64,000 bases of DNA from Bradyrhizobium sp. S69 (GCF_009766005.1 NZ_LMUK01000059.1:1-64000), one strand, 5' to 3'. Positions 34,275 to 43,537 are shown, counted from the stretch's first letter. Notes: generated by a model not told the origin, from the letters alone. A program made the numbers and translations.

Positions 34275-35702
34275 ATGAATATCGTTCAACCCGCCGCCCC
34301 ACAGCTTCCGCCCGAATTGCTCGCAGCTTTCCGCGCGATCGTCGGCGACAAATATGCGGTGACGGATGCCGCCGATATCGCGCCCTACCTCACCGAGGAG
34401 CGCGGCCTGTTCCATGGCCGTTCGCCGCTGGTGCTGCGCCCGGGCTCGACCGCGGAAGTTTCCGCGATCTGTAAGCTCGCCACCGAACACAAAATCGCGC
34501 TGGTGCCGCAGGGCGGCAATACCGGGCTGGTCGGCGGGCAAACCGCGCATCATGGCGAGGTGGTGATTTCGCTGCGGCGGCTGGACAAAATCCGCGAGAT
34601 CGATGCGGCCTCCAACACCATGACCTGCGAAGCCGGCGTGGTGTTGCAGATCGCCCAGCAAAAAGCCGCCGAGGCCGACCGGCTGTTTCCGCTGTCGCTC
34701 GGCGCCGAAGGAAGCTGCACCATCGGCGGCAATCTCTCCACCAATGCCGGCGGCACCGGCGCGCTCGCCTATGGCGTGGCGCGCGAAATGGCGCTCGGGC
34801 TCGAAGTGGTGCTGGCGGATGGCCGTGTCCTGAACCTATTGTCGAAGCTGAAAAAGGACAACACCGGTTACGACCTGCGCAACCTTTTCATCGGCGCCGA
34901 GGGCACGCTCGGTATCATCACGGCGGCCACGCTGAAATTATTTCCAAAACCGCGCGCGATCGAGACCGCCTATGTCGGCCTGAAATCGCCCGCCGATGCG
35001 CTGAAGCTGTTGGCGATTTCGCAGAGCATGGCCGCCGGCAGCCTCACCAGTTTCGAGTTGCTGGCCGACATCGCGGTGGATTTCAGCATCCGTCACGGCA
35101 TCGATATCCGCGATCCCCTCACCAGCAAGCACCCCTGGTACGTCCTGATGGAGCTGTCGTCGTCGCGCGACGATGCCCGCGACGCGCTCGAATCGATCCT
35201 GGCCAAGGGCATGGAAGACGGCATTGTCGACGATGCCGTGATCGCGGCGAACCTGTCGCAACGGGCTGCGTTCTGGAAACTGCGCGACGAAATGTCGGCG
35301 GCGCAGAAGCCGGAAGGCGGCTCGATCAAGCACGACATTTCGGTGCCGGTCGCCTCCGTGCCCGCCTTCATCGCCGAAGCCGATGCCGCCGTGGTCAAAT
35401 TGATACCGGGTTCGCGGCCGGTGCCGTTCGGCCATCTCGGCGACGGCAACATCCACTACAATGTGAGCCAGCCGATCGGCGCCAACGCCGCCGATTTTCT
35501 GGCGCGCTGGCACGAGCTCAACGCCGTGGTGTTTGCCATCGTGATGCGGATGGGCGGATCGATCTCCGCCGAGCATGGCATCGGCGTGCTCAAGCGCGAC
35601 GAATTGCCCGACGTCAAGGACAAGGTCGCGATCTCGCTGATGCGCGGCATCAAGGCGCAGCTTGACCCGCTCGGCATCATGAATCCCGGCAAGGTGCTGT
35701 GA
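34275..35702 (+). CDS. FAD-linked D-2-hydroxyacid dehydrogenase (D-2-hydroxyglutarate/D-lactate type)
   Basis: A 475-residue flavoprotein. FAD-binding (PP-loop) segments are VPQGGNTGLVGGQT and GAEGSCTIGGNLSTNAGGTG; the C-terminal catalytic cap holds PFGHLGDGNIHYNV (metal/His site) and GGSISAEHGIGVLK. The family includes D-lactate, glycolate-subunit (GlcD) and D-2-hydroxyglutarate dehydrogenases. With no glcE/glcF neighbours, and given the GHLGDGN and SAEHGIG pattern, D-2-hydroxyglutarate dehydrogenase is favoured but not certain. The stop overlaps the next gene (GTGA). Confidence 0.88.
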   Translation: MNIVQPAAPQLPPELLAAFRAIVGDKYAVTDAADIAPYLTEERGLFHGRSPLVLRPGSTAEVSAICKLATEHKIALVPQGGNTGLVGGQTAHHGEVVISLRRLDKIREIDAASNTMTCEAGVVLQIAQQKAAEADRLFPLSLGAEGSCTIGGNLSTNAGGTGALAYGVAREMALGLEVVLADGRVLNLLSKLKKDNTGYDLRNLFIGAEGTLGIITAATLKLFPKPRAIETAYVGLKSPADALKLLAISQSMAAGSLTSFELLADIAVDFSIRHGIDIRDPLTSKHPWYVLMELSSSRDDARDALESILAKGMEDGIVDDAVIAANLSQRAAFWKLRDEMSAAQKPEGGSIKHDISVPVASVPAFIAEADAAVVKLIPGSRPVPFGHLGDGNIHYNVSQPIGANAADFLARWHELNAVVFAIVMRMGGSISAEHGIGVLKRDELPDVKDKVAISLMRGIKAQLDPLGIMNPGKVL

Positions 35703-36148
35703 TCGTAACGTCGGGGGCTCTCGCGATCGCGCCGATCGCGGACGCTGAGGTCGTGGCCGTCGCTGCGCTGTGGCAGCGTTGTGGATTGACGCGGCCCTGG
35801 AATGATCCCACGTCCGACATCGCGTTCGCCCGCAAGGGACCGAATTCGGCCGTGCTGGTCGGGCGCGACGGAAACGCCATCGTTGCCTCTGTCATGGTCG
35901 GCCATGACGGCCATCGCGGGTGGGTCTATTACGTCGCGGTCGATCCAGATCATCGCCAGAAGAAATATGGCCGCGTCGTCATGGATGCTGCGGAAAACTG
36001 GTTGCGCCAGCGCGGCATCGAAAAACTGATGCTGCTGGTGCGATCCGACAACACCAAGGTCCAGGCGTTCTACGAACAGCTCGGCTACGACGCGCAGGAA
36101 CGCGTGATCTACGCCAAATGGCTCGATGGCCGCGAGCCCACCCCCTAA
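35699..36148 (+). CDS. GNAT acetyltransferase, YpeA type
   Basis: A 149-residue acetyltransferase. The family opening CGLTRPWNDPTSDIAFARKG is that of YpeA-like proteins, and the acetyl-CoA motif is VAVDPDHRQKKYGRVVMDAA, then VQAFYEQLGY. The GTG start overlaps the stop of the FAD-linked dehydrogenase, so they are translationally coupled. The YpeA substrate is not known. The gene stands 18 bases before nudK on the same strand. Confidence 0.88.
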   Translation: MIVTSGALAIAPIADAEVVAVAALWQRCGLTRPWNDPTSDIAFARKGPNSAVLVGRDGNAIVASVMVGHDGHRGWVYYVAVDPDHRQKKYGRVVMDAAENWLRQRGIEKLMLLVRSDNTKVQAFYEQLGYDAQERVIYAKWLDGREPTP

Positions 36149-36166
36149 AATTTAAGCAGGCACCGC

Positions 36167-36748
36167 ATGACCATCTCCGACCGCGTCCGCGTCAAGGACG
36201 TCCGCTTGCTCTCTGACGAGCACTATATCCTGAAGACCACCACGTTCGACTACCGGCGCGCCGATGGCGAATGGCAGACCCAGCACCGCGAGACCTATGA
36301 CCGCGGCAACGGCGTGGCGCTATTGCCCTACAATCTGGCGCAACGCAGCGTGGTGCTGGTGCGCCAGTTTCGCTATCCGGCCTTCGTCAATGGCTACGAC
36401 GATCTCCTGATCGAGGTCGCCGCCGGACAACTCGACAACGCAGCCCCTGAGTTTCGGATCCGCGCCGAAGCCGAAGAGGAAATCGGCTACCGGCTCGGCA
36501 CAATCGAAAAGGTGTTCGAAGCCTTCATGTCTCCGGGATCGATCACCGAGAAACTGCATTTCTTCGTCGCCGAATATGAGCCGTCGATGCGGATCGGCAG
36601 CGGCGGCGGCATCGCTTCCGAAGGCGAGGACATCGAGGTGCTGGACCTGCCGATCGATCAGGCGCTCGCCATGATCACCGACGGCCGCATCCAGGACGCC
36701 AAGACCATCATGCTGTTGCAATATGCCGCGCTGAAGATTTTTGTCTAA
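36167..36748 (+). CDS. nudK: Nudix hydrolase, NudK-type (GDP-mannose/ADP-ribose pyrophosphatase)
   Basis: A 193-residue Nudix enzyme. It resembles E. coli NudK along its length: YDRGNGVALLPYNLAQRSVV, LVRQFRYPAFVNGYDD, AEAEEEIGYRLGTIEKVFEA, FMSPGSITEKLHFFVAEY and GEDIEVLDLPIDQALAMI. The Nudix box keeps the catalytic Glu cluster, though the usual Arg at its head is Ala. NudK splits GDP-mannose and other sugar nucleotides. It lies 18 bases after the GNAT gene and is probably in the same transcript. Confidence 0.9.
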   Translation: MTISDRVRVKDVRLLSDEHYILKTTTFDYRRADGEWQTQHRETYDRGNGVALLPYNLAQRSVVLVRQFRYPAFVNGYDDLLIEVAAGQLDNAAPEFRIRAEAEEEIGYRLGTIEKVFEAFMSPGSITEKLHFFVAEYEPSMRIGSGGGIASEGEDIEVLDLPIDQALAMITDGRIQDAKTIMLLQYAALKIFV

Positions 36749-36967
36749 ACGCTCCTGAAAATGTTTTGTTGGACTCGCGGGATGCCGCTACACTGAGTTG
36801 CGGCGGGTGCATCCGCAACTCGACGCCAGAGACCGCGAGGTTTTGGACGATGAATCAAGGCAGTTGAGAGAAGCCTACGGGACCTGATCCGCGAGCCCAT
36901 GGCTCGCCGCGGTTCTGCGTGCCGTGGCGTTCACAACACACCTGCCCTCCTTCATCGGATTTCAATC

Positions 36968-38314
36968 GTGAAAGACCTGACCCAAGGCTCCATCGTGAGC
37001 CACGTCCTGACCATGGCTGCCCCGATTTTCGTCGGCATCGTCATCACGATGCTCTGTCAGTTGATCGATTTGTATTTCGTGGCCGGCGTGGGGGACGCCG
37101 CCATCGCCGGTGTCGGCGCCGCCGGCAATGCCGGATTCCTGATCAACGCGTTCACGCAGGTGCTGAGCGTGGGCACCGGCGCGCTGGTCTCGCACGCCGT
37201 CGGGCGCAAGGACCCTGCCGACGCCAATCTGGTGTTCAACCAGTCGCTCGGTCTGTCGGTGCTGTGGGGGACTTGCGCGCTGGCCGCCGGATGCATGCTC
37301 GCGCGCAGCTACATGCGATCGCTCGCGGCCGACGAAGCCACCATCGAAGCCGGCACGACCTATTTGCTGTGGTTCATGCCGGCGCTGGCGTTGCAGTTTC
37401 CGCTGCTGGCGGTATTCGCGGCGTTGCGTGGCACCGGCATCGTGGCGCCGACGATGGCGATCCAGGCGTTGACCATGCTGATCAACATCGCGCTGGCCCC
37501 GGTGCTGATCGCGGGCTGGGGCACCGGTCGCGCGTTGGGGGTCGCCGGCGCCGGTCTTTCGACCTCGCTCGCGATGGTGCTGGGCGCGGTGATGCTCTGG
37601 ATTTATTTTCGCTGGTCGAAAAACTATCTCGCGCTCGACCCTGCGCAGTTGCGTCCCCGCCTGGTGCAGTGGAAGCGCATCCTGCGCGTCGGCCTGCCGG
37701 CGGGTGGCGAATTCGCCATCCTGTTCATCTATATGGCCGTGATCTATTACGCGTTGCGGGATTTTGGCGCGGCCGCCCAGGCCGGCTTCGGCATCGGCAC
37801 CCGCGTGCTCGGCCTGATCCAGGTCCCGGCGATGGCGATTGCGTTTGCGACCGGACCGATCGTCGGACAGAATTTTGGCGCCGGCAACAGCGCGCGCGTC
37901 AGGCAAACCTTCAGGCAGGTGTTATGGCTGGAAGCCGCGATCATGCTCGCCGCCACGATCTTTGCGCAATGGCAACCGGAATTATTGCTGAAGGCATTTA
38001 CCGGCGATCGCGAAACCATAGGGGTCGGCACCATGTTTCTCACCATGGTCTCGTTGAACCTGGTGGCGCAGGGAATGATCTTCCTGTGTTCGAGCATTTT
38101 TCAGGGCCTCGGTCACACCACGCCGCAACTGATCAGTTCGACCGCGCGGCTCGTCACCTATGTCGTGCCGATCGTGTGGCTGTCGGCGCGGCCGGGCTTT
38201 CGCATCGAACAAATCTGGTACCTGTCGATCGCAACCACCACGCTGCAAGCGCTGTTGAGCCTGTGGCTGCTGCGGCTGGAGTTTTCCAGGCGGCTGCCGC
38301 CGATCGCGGCGTGA
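36968..38314 (+). CDS. MATE family multidrug/toxin efflux transporter
   Basis: A 448-residue membrane protein with twelve hydrophobic segments in two halves. The start of each half shows the family pattern: GSIVSHVLTMAAPIFVGIV near the N-terminus and RILRVGLPAGGEFAILFIY near residue 235, with FGIGTRVLGLIQVPAMAIAF following. MATE proteins export cationic compounds with sodium or protons. The GTG at 36968 begins a few residues before the family start; an ATG 69 bases upstream would add an Arg/Cys-rich leader unlike the family. It stands alone. Confidence 0.9.
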   Translation: MKDLTQGSIVSHVLTMAAPIFVGIVITMLCQLIDLYFVAGVGDAAIAGVGAAGNAGFLINAFTQVLSVGTGALVSHAVGRKDPADANLVFNQSLGLSVLWGTCALAAGCMLARSYMRSLAADEATIEAGTTYLLWFMPALALQFPLLAVFAALRGTGIVAPTMAIQALTMLINIALAPVLIAGWGTGRALGVAGAGLSTSLAMVLGAVMLWIYFRWSKNYLALDPAQLRPRLVQWKRILRVGLPAGGEFAILFIYMAVIYYALRDFGAAAQAGFGIGTRVLGLIQVPAMAIAFATGPIVGQNFGAGNSARVRQTFRQVLWLEAAIMLAATIFAQWQPELLLKAFTGDRETIGVGTMFLTMVSLNLVAQGMIFLCSSIFQGLGHTTPQLISSTARLVTYVVPIVWLSARPGFRIEQIWYLSIATTTLQALLSLWLLRLEFSRRLPPIAA

Positions 38315-38362
38315 GGCTGATTTAGAACGGGATGATTATTGATTGAATCGGCCGAGCTTTCG

Positions 38363-38507
38363 CTTCACGCTGGGAGAGGTCGGCGCGCAGCGCCGGGTGA
38401 GGGGTTCGGGCCTCTCGTTTGGCATAGAGCCCTCACCCGATTTGCACCGGACGATGCTTCGCATCGCCGGGAGCAAATCGACCTCTCCCCGCCGGGGAGA
38501 GGTGAAG
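38363..38507. repeat. intergenic inverted repeat with CCTCTCCCC arms
   Basis: The outer arms are CTTCACGCTGGGAGAGGTCG at the left and its near-complement CGACCTCTCCCC to GAGAGGTGAAG at the right, with a further inner hairpin (CCGGACGATGCTTCGCATCG). A smaller hairpin CCTCTCCCCGCCGGGGAGAGG closes the right end. This resembles dispersed repeats I have seen in Bradyrhizobium intergenic regions. It lies between the MATE and SRAP genes, which converge here. Confidence 0.75.
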
Positions 38508-38551
38508 TGAAGCGCGTGGATAGCCCTGGCTCAAACTAATCTCATCACGAT

Positions 38552-39313
38552 CTAGAACAGCGACCCCTGCTCATCGTCGGGGGCGGCGGCCGGCTTGCGC
38601 GGTGCCGCGCGCTTGGCGGGGGCCGGCGCCTCGGCCGCGATCTGTTCGGCGGTGATCGGCAGCACCAGTTGCGCGTCGTCATTGGCAACGTAGTTGACCC
38701 GGATTGAAACCTCGTGCCAGGCAAACTCACCTTCCGCGGGCGCCGCCAGCAAACCCATCGCCGCCTCGACATCATCGTCGCGGCAATTCAGCCAGCGATC
38801 GAAATCGCCGGGAGCAATCGTCACGGGGACGCGGTGGTGCAAGGCCGCGAGATCGGCGCTGGCCGCGGTGGTGACGATCGCCACCGTGTCGAGTTCCTCG
38901 CCGTTCGGGCCCATCCAGGTTTCGGCCAAACCGGCAAACCCGATCGGCGCGCCGTCACGGCGATGGATGAAATATGGCCGCTTGCGATTGTCCGAGGTGT
39001 GCCATTCGTAATAGCCATCCGCGGGAACGAGGCAACGCCGCCGCTTGAACGCGTTCTTGAACGCGGGCTTTTCCAGCAGCGTTTCCGATCGCGCATTGAT
39101 CAACAACGTAAATCTACGGGGGTCCTTGACCCAGGCCGGCAGCAGCCCCCAGCGCATCAGACGAAAATGATGTGTGGCATTTTCGATAATTACCACAGGT
39201 ATCGGTTGGGTCGGTGCAACATTAAACCTGGGCGGGAAATTTGGCTGCTCGGCATAACCAAAAACCTGCCGCAAAGCCGCCGGTGGTGAGGTTATGACGA
39301 AGCGTCCGCACAT
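38552..39313 (-). CDS. SOS response-associated peptidase family protein (SRAP, YedK/HMCES-like)
   Basis: A 253-residue SRAP protein that covalently caps abasic sites in single-stranded DNA. The catalytic Cys2 is present (MCGRFVITSP), with the N-A-R motif LLINARSETL, the Glu in VPADGYYEWH, and the His in LHHRVPVTI. The C-terminal 25 residues are Ala/Pro-rich and end DDEQGSLF. It is convergent with the MATE gene and stands alone. Regulation by LexA is not visible. Confidence 0.93.
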   Translation of the reverse strand: MCGRFVITSPPAALRQVFGYAEQPNFPPRFNVAPTQPIPVVIIENATHHFRLMRWGLLPAWVKDPRRFTLLINARSETLLEKPAFKNAFKRRRCLVPADGYYEWHTSDNRKRPYFIHRRDGAPIGFAGLAETWMGPNGEELDTVAIVTTAASADLAALHHRVPVTIAPGDFDRWLNCRDDDVEAAMGLLAAPAEGEFAWHEVSIRVNYVANDDAQLVLPITAEQIAAEAPAPAKRAAPRKPAAAPDDEQGSLF

Positions 39314-39375
39314 TCTGCGATCCCGATAGGCATCCGTTCAGCACCTTTTAACCCCGGACGTTAACAGTGCAACGG

Positions 39376-39876
39376 ATGACCGCAACGGCCGCCCCACGAT
39401 CCGATCGCCAGATGACGAGCCCTCAGGACGAGGCGCGGGCGGCGCGCTTGCGCGCGGCCAATATCAACCCGCGCACCGGGCTCGCCACCGACTATCTGAA
39501 CCACTTCAACGAAGCCATCATGCTCTTGGAGATGATTCCGGATATGCCGGAATGTGCGGAAGACTTTCTGGGATGGCAGCCGCTGTCCTATTGCGAGCAT
39601 TTCACCGCATCGAACTTCAAGGCGCGCGACCTTGCGATCGAAGCCTATGATTCCGCCGATCAGACCATTCGCGCCGAATTCGACAATCTTACTTCGGCGA
39701 TGACATCGATTCTGACCGCGGTCGGTGACGCCATGCGCCAGGCCAAGCAGGACAAGACCCGCGCCACGCTCGCCGAGCAGGCGACCGGCTGGGTCAAGCC
39801 ACTGGTCATGCTGGCCGGCGGCGTCATCAACGGCTCTACCGAGGCCGACGTCGAAACCATCATGATGGGCCATTAG
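39376..39876 (+). CDS. conserved hypothetical protein
   Basis: A 166-residue soluble acidic protein of unknown function. It has no signal peptide or membrane segment. Notable are the segment TGLATDYLNHFNEAIMLLEM, the Cys-bearing PECAEDFLGWQPLSYCEHF, and a helical C-terminal half with two TGWVKPLVMLAGGVI-like strands. I recognise it as a conserved Rhizobiales protein but not its job. The ATG at 39376 was chosen; a GTG 9 bases upstream is possible and neither has a clear ribosome site. Confidence 0.75.
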   Translation: MTATAAPRSDRQMTSPQDEARAARLRAANINPRTGLATDYLNHFNEAIMLLEMIPDMPECAEDFLGWQPLSYCEHFTASNFKARDLAIEAYDSADQTIRAEFDNLTSAMTSILTAVGDAMRQAKQDKTRATLAEQATGWVKPLVMLAGGVINGSTEADVETIMMGH

Positions 39877-39968
39877 ACCTCTACGGTTCGATCGGGCATG
39901 ATATCGCGGTCAACGCCATCGCGTTTGTCCCGAGCCAACACCAGCTCCTGCCTTTTCCGGATCCTGCC

Positions 39969-40394
39969 TTGATCGATTCAATTCCGCCGTCGCATCCCCA
40001 GCTTGCCGTCAGCGCCGCGATCTTTCGCGACGGCAAGATCCTGCTGGTGCGGCGGGCGCGTTCGCCGGGCAAGGGCTTTTATTCGCTGCCCGGCGGCCGG
40101 GTCGAATTCGGCGAAGCACTGCTCACCGCGCTCACGCGCGAGATCGATGAAGAGACAGCACTTCGGGTAGAGATTGTCGGGCTCGCCGGATGGCGCGAAA
40201 TACTGCCGGGAACCGGCGGCGGCGGCCACTACCTCATCATGTCGTTCGCGGCGCGCTGGAGCGCCGGCGAGCCGCGCCTGAACGATGAACTCGATGATTT
40301 CAAATGGCTGGCGCCCGATGCGCTCGGCGACCTCACGGTCACCGACGGCCTGGAAGACGTGATTGCCGCCGCCGGGCGGCTGATCGAACCCTGA
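39969..40394 (+). CDS. Nudix hydrolase
   Basis: A 141-residue Nudix protein. The Nudix box is GGRVEFGEALLTALTREIDE-ETAL (G-x5-E-x7-R-E-x-x-E-E), preceded by the strand VSAAIFRDGKILLVRRA. The size and the LPGGRVEFGE phrase are of the MutT/ADP-ribose class; the actual nucleotide substrate is unknown. The start is TTG, since no ATG or GTG lies before the first strand; its ribosome site is weak. Confidence 0.88.
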   Translation: MIDSIPPSHPQLAVSAAIFRDGKILLVRRARSPGKGFYSLPGGRVEFGEALLTALTREIDEETALRVEIVGLAGWREILPGTGGGGHYLIMSFAARWSAGEPRLNDELDDFKWLAPDALGDLTVTDGLEDVIAAAGRLIEP

Positions 40395-40500
40395 TCAGAA
40401 CCCTTTTCGCACCTTGCTTCGAACGTCCCGAGAAGGCATATCACAGCGCACACGCGTGCGCGCGCACCCCTTGGGCACATCGGGGTCCCGGACCCATTTC

Positions 40501-40878
40501 ATGTCGAAACATTTTCTCGCCGCCCTCCTCGTGATCTCGCTTTGTAGCCTTGGCCCGGCGCGGGCCGAGGATGCCGCAGCACCGTTCGACGGCGACCTGC
40601 AGCGGCTGGCCGAAATCCTCGGCTCGCTGCATTATCTGCGCGGCATTTGCGGTACCAATGACGGCGCGAAATGGCGCAACCAGATGCAGGCGCTGGTCGA
40701 TGCCGAAACCCCGTCGGGCGATCGCCGGACCCGCCTGATCGCGGGCTTCAACCGCGGCTATAATGGCTTCCAGCAGACCTACCGGACCTGCACCCCGGCC
40801 GCCACCGTCGCGATCCGGCGCTATGTCGAGGAAGGCGCGAAAATCTCGCGAGACCTCACCGCGCGCTACGCCAATTAG
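40501..40878 (+). CDS. TIGR02301 family secreted protein
   Basis: A 125-residue protein with a signal peptide (MSKHFLAALLVISLCSLGPA, cleavage after ARA). The mature part is helical: LAEILGSLHYLRGICGTNDG, WRNQMQALVDAE, LIAGFNRGYNGFQQTYRTCT, with two Cys that may form a disulfide. It matches the alphaproteobacterial TIGR02301 family, whose function is unknown. It is 17 bases before the HAD phosphatase gene. Confidence 0.82.
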   Translation: MSKHFLAALLVISLCSLGPARAEDAAAPFDGDLQRLAEILGSLHYLRGICGTNDGAKWRNQMQALVDAETPSGDRRTRLIAGFNRGYNGFQQTYRTCTPAATVAIRRYVEEGAKISRDLTARYAN

Positions 40879-40895
40879 CCTGCGATCGAAAAACC

Positions 40896-41531
40896 ATGGA
40901 CGCGATTTTCTTCGACCTCGACGGTACGCTGACCGACCCCAAGCCCGGTATCACGCGCTCGATACAGTACGCCCTCGACAAGCTCGGCCAGCAAACCATC
41001 CCGACCGAGGACGAACTGACCTGGTGCATCGGCCCGCCGCTGCGCGCCAGTTTTGTGAAACTGCTGGGCGAGGCTTCCGCCGATCTCGCGGTATCGCTCT
41101 ATCGCGAACGATTTTCCGACATCGGTCTGTACGAGAACGCCGTCTATGCCGGTGTCGAGGATGTGCTGACCGCACTTCGCCAATCCGGCCACCGGTTGTT
41201 CGTCGCCACCAGCAAGGCGCATGTTTTCGCCGATCGCATCATCGATCATTTCGATCTGCGCCGGCATTTTGAGCGCGTGTTCGGCTCCGAGCTGGACGGC
41301 ACCCGCGCCGACAAATCCGATCTGTTGGCCTATGCGCTGAAAACGACCGCGGTCGAATCATCGCATGCCGTGATGATCGGCGATCGCAGCCACGACATGA
41401 TCGGGGCGCGGAACAATGGCATCAAAGGTATCGGCGTGCTCTATGGCTATGGCAGCGCGCAGGAACTGACGGCAGCCGGCGCTTACCACCTTTGTGCGAC
41501 ACCGAGCGCCATCCTCGACTGCATTTCGTGA
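40896..41531 (+). CDS. HAD family hydrolase, phosphoglycolate phosphatase-like
   Basis: A 211-residue HAD phosphatase. Motif 1 is FFDLDGTLTDP (nucleophile Asp and general acid Asp), motif 2 is VATSKAH, motif 3 lysine follows in ADKSDLLAYAL, and motif 4 is MIGDRSHDMIGA. A helical cap between motifs 1 and 2 (residues 15 to 80) is of the Gph/beta-phosphoglucomutase type. Phosphoglycolate or a related small phosphoester is the likely substrate. It may share a transcript with the TIGR02301 gene. Confidence 0.88.
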   Translation: MDAIFFDLDGTLTDPKPGITRSIQYALDKLGQQTIPTEDELTWCIGPPLRASFVKLLGEASADLAVSLYRERFSDIGLYENAVYAGVEDVLTALRQSGHRLFVATSKAHVFADRIIDHFDLRRHFERVFGSELDGTRADKSDLLAYALKTTAVESSHAVMIGDRSHDMIGARNNGIKGIGVLYGYGSAQELTAAGAYHLCATPSAILDCIS

Positions 41532-41734
41532 TTGTTTCCCGGAAATGATTGAAGAAATCACCGCGGCACGAAGCGGAACTTGAAGGCCAAAACGGACCAT
41601 CGAGAACCGTCTTAAATGCCGAAAGCGCCGTTAACCTTTCTTAAAGAACTCGCTCGCGGAAGCGTTACCACATGCTACATCTGTTGCATTCGAAGCGCGC
41701 CGTCCTGGATTGCGCACACCATCCATCGAGTTTC

Positions 41735-42001
41735 ATGAGCCATCCAGTGACCTTCACGACCGCCCGCGACCCGCTGCCCGATCACGAACAGAAACAGGCC
41801 GCGCTCAGCTATCTCAACGAAGCCTGGGCGGAAGCACGGCACGATGGTGTCGACGGCGATTGCCTGGCGCAGGCCAGCCTGTTCGCGGCGTTCGCCGAAC
41901 TGGTCGGAACCTACGGCGAGGACGCGGTGGCGAAATTCGTCGAAGGCCTCGCCGCGCGCGTGCGCAACGGCGAGTTTTCACTGGCGCTGTCGAAGCAGTA
42001 A
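41735..42001 (+). CDS. small conserved hypothetical protein
   Basis: An 88-residue acidic helical protein beginning MSHPVTFTTARDPLPDHEQ. It has no signal peptide. The segment LNEAWAEARHDGVDGDCLAQ and the end EGLAARVRNGEFSL are the kind found in small Rhizobiales proteins of unknown function. The ATG at 41735 was chosen over a start 63 bases upstream because the extra residues look noncoding. The repeat at 42024 follows closely. Confidence 0.65.
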   Translation: MSHPVTFTTARDPLPDHEQKQAALSYLNEAWAEARHDGVDGDCLAQASLFAAFAELVGTYGEDAVAKFVEGLAARVRNGEFSLALSKQ

Positions 42002-42023
42002 AACTCTCGCAACCAGCAAAGCC

Positions 42024-42181
42024 GTCATCCTGAGGTGCTCGCCGTCTTCGGCGAGCCTCGAAGGATGTTGTTCATCGTCGTGCTTTGCGGCTGTTCAGCG
42101 CTGTGCTTGCGGCCATCCTTCGAGGCTCGCAAGGGCTCGCACCTCACGGGTGAACGCAATTGCGTTCATCCCGGGGATGAC
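42024..42181. repeat. GTCATCCTGAGG palindromic intergenic repeat, copy 2
   Basis: Same design as the copies at 875 and 43572: left arm GTCATCCTGAGGTGCTCG, inner arms CCTCGAAGGATG and GCCATCCTTCGAGG, right end in GGATGAC. This copy is longer (about 158 bases) because the right arm is interrupted by GGGTGAACGCAATTGCGTTC. It fills the gap between the small hypothetical gene and the 3' end of the dihydroorotase gene. Confidence 0.82.
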
Positions 42182-42202
42182 GGCAACGATGACGCTGCCT
42201 CA

Positions 42203-43537
42203 TCAAGCCTTCAGCGTTTCCAGAAACCGCACCGGTTCGCCGTTCGATGGCGCGGTCAGTTCGCCCTGCCACATCACGCGGCGGCCGCGCACGAAGGTGC
42301 CGACCGGCCATCCCGTGACCTCTACGCCGTCATACGGCGTCCAGCCGGCTTTGGAAGCCACCCATTGATTGGTGATGGTCTCGCGGCGCTTGAGGTCGAC
42401 CACGGTGAAGTCGGCGTCGTAGCCCGACGCGATCCGGCCCTTGCAGGCGATATTATACAGCCGCGCCGGACCGGCGCTGGTGAGATCGACCAACCGCGCC
42501 AGCGACAACCGCCCGGCATTGACGTGATCCAACATCACCGGCACCAGCGTCTGCACGCCGGTCATGCCCGAGGGCGACGCCGGATAGGTTTTGGACTTTT
42601 CCTCCAGCGTGTGCGGCGCGTGGTCGGAGCCGAGCACGTCGATGATGCCCTGCTCGATGCCGCGCCAGATCCCCTCCCGGTGATCGGCCGAGCGCACCGG
42701 CGGGTTCATCTGCGCGAGCGTGCCGAGCCGCTCATAGCATTCCGGGGCCACCAGAGTGAGGTGATGCGGCGTCGCCTCGCAGGACGCTACATCCTTGTGG
42801 TCGCGCAAGAACTCGATCTCCTGCTTGGTGGAGATGTGCAGCACGTGGATGCGCTTTCCCGTTTCACGGGCCAGCGCCACCAGCCGCTGCGTCGCGATCA
42901 GCGCCGCGGGCTCGTCGCGCCACACCGGATGCGAGCGCGGATCGCCCTCGATCCGCAGCGGCTTGCGCTCGTTGAGGCGATATTCGTCCTCGGCGTGAAA
43001 CGCGGCGCGGCGCTGGATCACCTTGAAGATCCGCCGCAGGCTTTCGTCATCTTCCACCAGCAGGGCGCCGGTGGAGGAGCCGATAAAGATCTTGACGCCG
43101 GCGCAACCGGGCGCCCGCTCCAGCTCCGGCAGATCCTGCACATTGTCGCGGGTGCCGCCGATGAAGAACGAAAAATCGCAATGCATGCGGTGATGGGCGG
43201 CCTTCACCTTGGCGGTGAAGGCAGCCTCGGTGACGGTCAAGGGGTCGGTGTTGGGCATCTCGAACACCGCGGTGACGCCGCCCATCACCGCGCTGCGCGA
43301 ACCGGTTTCCAGATCCTCTTTATGAGTCAGTCCCGGCTCGCGGAAATGCACCTGGGTGTCGATCACACCGGGCAGGATGTGCAGGCCCTTGCAGTCGATC
43401 ACCTCATCGGCCGAGGCGTGCGCCAGCGCGCCGATCGCGGCGATGCGGCCATCGGCAATGCCGATATCGCGCACGCCCTCGCCGTCCTGATTGACCACGG
43501 TGCCGGATTTTAGAATGGTATCAAATCGCTGAGTCAT
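42203..43537 (-). CDS. pyrC: dihydroorotase (amidohydrolase family, class I-like)
   Basis: A 444-residue cyclic amidohydrolase. Metal-site motifs: GVIDTQVHFREPG, in which the first His of the usual D-x-H-x-H is Gln; GVKIFIGSSTG with the lysine that becomes carboxylated; HVLHISTKQEI; EATPHHLTL; and GSDHAPHT. It matches the alphaproteobacterial dihydroorotase subgroup, and allantoinase or hydantoinase activity cannot be excluded. It does not lie next to other pyrimidine genes, and the gene is flanked on both sides by copies of the GTCATCCTGAGG repeat. Confidence 0.85.
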   Translation of the reverse strand: MTQRFDTILKSGTVVNQDGEGVRDIGIADGRIAAIGALAHASADEVIDCKGLHILPGVIDTQVHFREPGLTHKEDLETGSRSAVMGGVTAVFEMPNTDPLTVTEAAFTAKVKAAHHRMHCDFSFFIGGTRDNVQDLPELERAPGCAGVKIFIGSSTGALLVEDDESLRRIFKVIQRRAAFHAEDEYRLNERKPLRIEGDPRSHPVWRDEPAALIATQRLVALARETGKRIHVLHISTKQEIEFLRDHKDVASCEATPHHLTLVAPECYERLGTLAQMNPPVRSADHREGIWRGIEQGIIDVLGSDHAPHTLEEKSKTYPASPSGMTGVQTLVPVMLDHVNAGRLSLARLVDLTSAGPARLYNIACKGRIASGYDADFTVVDLKRRETITNQWVASKAGWTPYDGVEVTGWPVGTFVRGRRVMWQGELTAPSNGEPVRFLETLKA

